A stretch of DNA of 64,000 bases from Bacteroides sp. (GTDB lineage Bacteria > Bacteroidota > Bacteroidia > Bacteroidales > Bacteroidaceae). The first letter of the stretch is position 1. Each line of letters opens with the position of its first letter. Below the pieces are notes generated by a model. The model worked only from the letters and a program-made list of their open reading frames with translations. It was not told the origin of the DNA and made no database searches. The position numbers were made by a program, and so were the translations under genes. Location of the stretch: positions 24,710 through 88,709 of the forward strand of contig JAJQDI010000002.1 in assembly GCA_021202275.1 (NCBI GenBank), in the 5' to 3' direction. Positions 62,832 to 64,000 of the stretch are shown here, piece by piece.

Positions 62832-63677
62832 TCAGGACTTAACATTAAACAAACGCTCCATCCTTTCCGGATGTGCCAGGGTAGCATTAAAAAGTACTTC
62901 CAGATTTAGTTCAGACTCTTGCTGCTGACTGTTTTCCATAAGTAAATAATTACCTTTCACAGAAGGAGAATGATATATAGCCTGTTCTTTCAAAAAAATA
63001 TCATCACTCTCCATAAAAAACAGATGTTTGCAAATTTCCTCAGTAGAGGCATCCAATAACAAATGATTCTTATCCATAATAAGTACATGATCCAGTATCT
63101 TATCAATGTCTCTGACCTGGTGAGAAGATATAAGAATAAGACGATCCTGATTCATTCCGGAAGCAATCAGTTTGCGGAATTGACTCTTGGCAGGAATATC
63201 CAGACCATTGGTGGGTTCGTCCATCAAAAGGATAGAAGTGTTGGTAGCCAAAGCAAAACTCATAAATACTTTTTTCTTTTGCCCCATAGAAAGAGCTTTC
63301 AGATGAATATCAAAATCCATTTCAAAATAATGAAGATATCTAACCAAATCTTCTTTGCTGAAATTGGGGTAAAAAGGACTGTTGAGCTCTACAAACTGAA
63401 ACAAAGAAATCGGTGGAAGGTTGAATTCTTCCGGTACCAGAAAGGTCTCCTTCAAAGTAACTGGAAGCCTTTTTCTGACGTCTATTCCATTTACTTTGAT
63501 CTTTCCTTTATGAGCAGTTAAAAGTCCCATCATAAGATAAAGAAGAGTGGATTTACCTACTCCGTTTTTACCCAGAAGCCCACATACCATACCTGTACCC
63601 AACTCTAAAGAAAAATCGTCGAGAACCGCTTTTTTAGACCTACCATAATAAAATGTAAGTTGTTCCGTAGTGATCAT
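62832..63677 (-). CDS. ABC transporter ATPase
   Basis: A 281-residue ATP-binding protein. Walker A is GKNGVGKS (36-43), the signature is LSMGQKKKVFMSFAL, and Walker B is ILLMDEPTNGLDIPAK. SSHQVRDIDKI provides the H-loop. This set is typical of ABC-2 exporters (gliding/NatA/YtrB-like). The C-terminal extension of about 70 residues has no known motif. It is the first gene of a four-gene minus-strand operon controlled by a nearby operator. Confidence 0.92.
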   Translation of the reverse strand: MITTEQLTFYYGRSKKAVLDDFSLELGTGMVCGLLGKNGVGKSTLLYLMMGLLTAHKGKIKVNGIDVRKRLPVTLKETFLVPEEFNLPPISLFQFVELNSPFYPNFSKEDLVRYLHYFEMDFDIHLKALSMGQKKKVFMSFALATNTSILLMDEPTNGLDIPAKSQFRKLIASGMNQDRLILISSHQVRDIDKILDHVLIMDKNHLLLDASTEEICKHLFFMESDDIFLKEQAIYHSPSVKGNYLLMENSQQQESELNLEVLFNATLAHPERMERLFNVKS

Positions 63678-63691
63678 ATATTAATATTTTA

Positions 63692-63745
63692 GTGTATTAG
63701 TATATTAGTACACCACAAAGGTAAATAAAGTTTTGGATTATCCAA
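63692..63745 (-). promoter_or_regulatory. Promoter and GntR operator of the ABC operon
   Basis: On the minus strand TTG, a 19-bp spacer and TACCTTTG (complement of 63716-63723) form a near-perfect promoter. Just downstream, 63692-63713 is an imperfect 22-bp palindrome bounded by GTGTA and TACAC, with TACTAATA occurring twice in tandem inside. Upstream, TTGGAT and ATCCAA around one base form a second palindrome (63733-63745) over the -33 element. Both are good positions for repression by the GntR protein. Confidence 0.65.
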
Positions 63746-63953
63746 GAATTTACATAAAAAATGGTTTTTTATGTAAATCTATTTTCTCTCCGAGAAGATA
63801 AAAACATATAAAAGAGGATGATATATAATTAACCTACGTACGATAAAGGAGGGAAACCTTATATAAAGATAACAAGAGAAAGACTAAGAAAAAAGAGTTA
63901 CAATATAGAATGAAGTATGGTAATGGTCTGGTTTATATATAATGCATATGTGC
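63746..63953. other. AT-rich right flank
   Basis: No gene or RNA is recognised between the ABC operon promoter and the terminator of the next gene. Confidence 0.45.
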
Positions 63954-63997
63954 AAAAAAAGAGCGGGTTAGTTTCCTTTGTTGAAACTAACCCGCTC
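63954..63997 (-). terminator. Terminator of a minus-strand gene beyond the window
   Basis: The 15-bp stem GAGCGGGTTAGTTTC pairs perfectly with GAAACTAACCCGCTC over a 7-base loop. On the minus strand it is followed by seven T, so the gene it ends lies to the right. Confidence 0.85.
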
Positions 63998-64000
63998 AGC

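Overview
The window looks like a chromosomal segment of a Bacteroidota (order Bacteroidales), probably a Parabacteroides-like or Dysgonomonadaceae-like gut or anaerobic organism; the genus is an inference. Reasons: promoter boxes of the Bacteroidota type (TAnnTTTG, several with TTG 19-20 bp upstream), a TamL lipoprotein beside TamB, rhamnose genes in the order rhaK-rhaA-rhaT-rhaD, rhamnogalacturonan enzymes, and an arginine operon of the Bacteroides type. No database was searched; all calls come from reading the sequence and from family knowledge.

Layout. (1) 1-1.06 kb is a gene-poor edge with a terminator and a 21-bp tandem repeat. (2) 1.06-17.6 kb, minus strand, is a rhamnose and rhamnogalacturonan-I utilisation island: a GH105, rhaD, rhaT, rhaA, rhaK, a GH28, a PL11 lyase, a GH106 rhamnosidase and an esterase-GH105 fusion. 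No SusC/SusD pair or dedicated regulator lies inside the window. (3) 17.8-22.7 kb, plus strand, is an arginine operon (argR, a GNAT acyltransferase, argG, argC, an argD-like aminotransferase). (4) 22.8-30.1 kb holds degraded GH28 and AraC fragments, a PAS/GAF sensor kinase, proC, an XRE-cupin regulator with an acyl-CoA synthetase, and a candidate small RNA. (5) 30.7-40.1 kb, minus strand, is a five-gene exported operon with an unusual content: a caspase-like protease with TPR repeats, a WD40 protein, a transglutaminase-fold protein, a DUF4384-like protein and a small repeat-rich protein. It is the best candidate here for an undescribed system. (6) 40.5-54.5 kb contains a sugar nucleotidyltransferase, tamL-tamB, a hybrid histidine kinase, a MATE exporter, an M16 peptidase and a lipoprotein peptidyl-prolyl isomerase. 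(7) 54.7-56.5 kb contains a sigma-54 response regulator that appears to drive, through palindromic enhancers and a -24/-12 promoter, a tiny acidic secreted protein. (8) 56.5-64 kb holds an RluA-type pseudouridine synthase, fabG, a tetR-type gene, initiator tRNA-Met, an AT-rich frameshifted exported protein and a GntR-controlled ABC transporter operon.

A striking property of the window is the number of broken reading frames. In-frame TAG codons interrupt rhaA, the PL11 lyase and the first gene of the caspase operon, and single-base homopolymer changes shift the frame of the PAS kinase, the MATE exporter and the 59-kb gene. TAG also ends several intact genes, so wholesale recoding is unlikely. 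Sequencing error or real gene decay are the leading explanations.

A second recurring theme is a family of intergenic palindromic elements (cores with arms GAGACGCACG and CGTGCGTCTC) flanked by ATTTACGATT-type repeats. They occur in at least five intergenic gaps and look like REPIN or MITE sequences.
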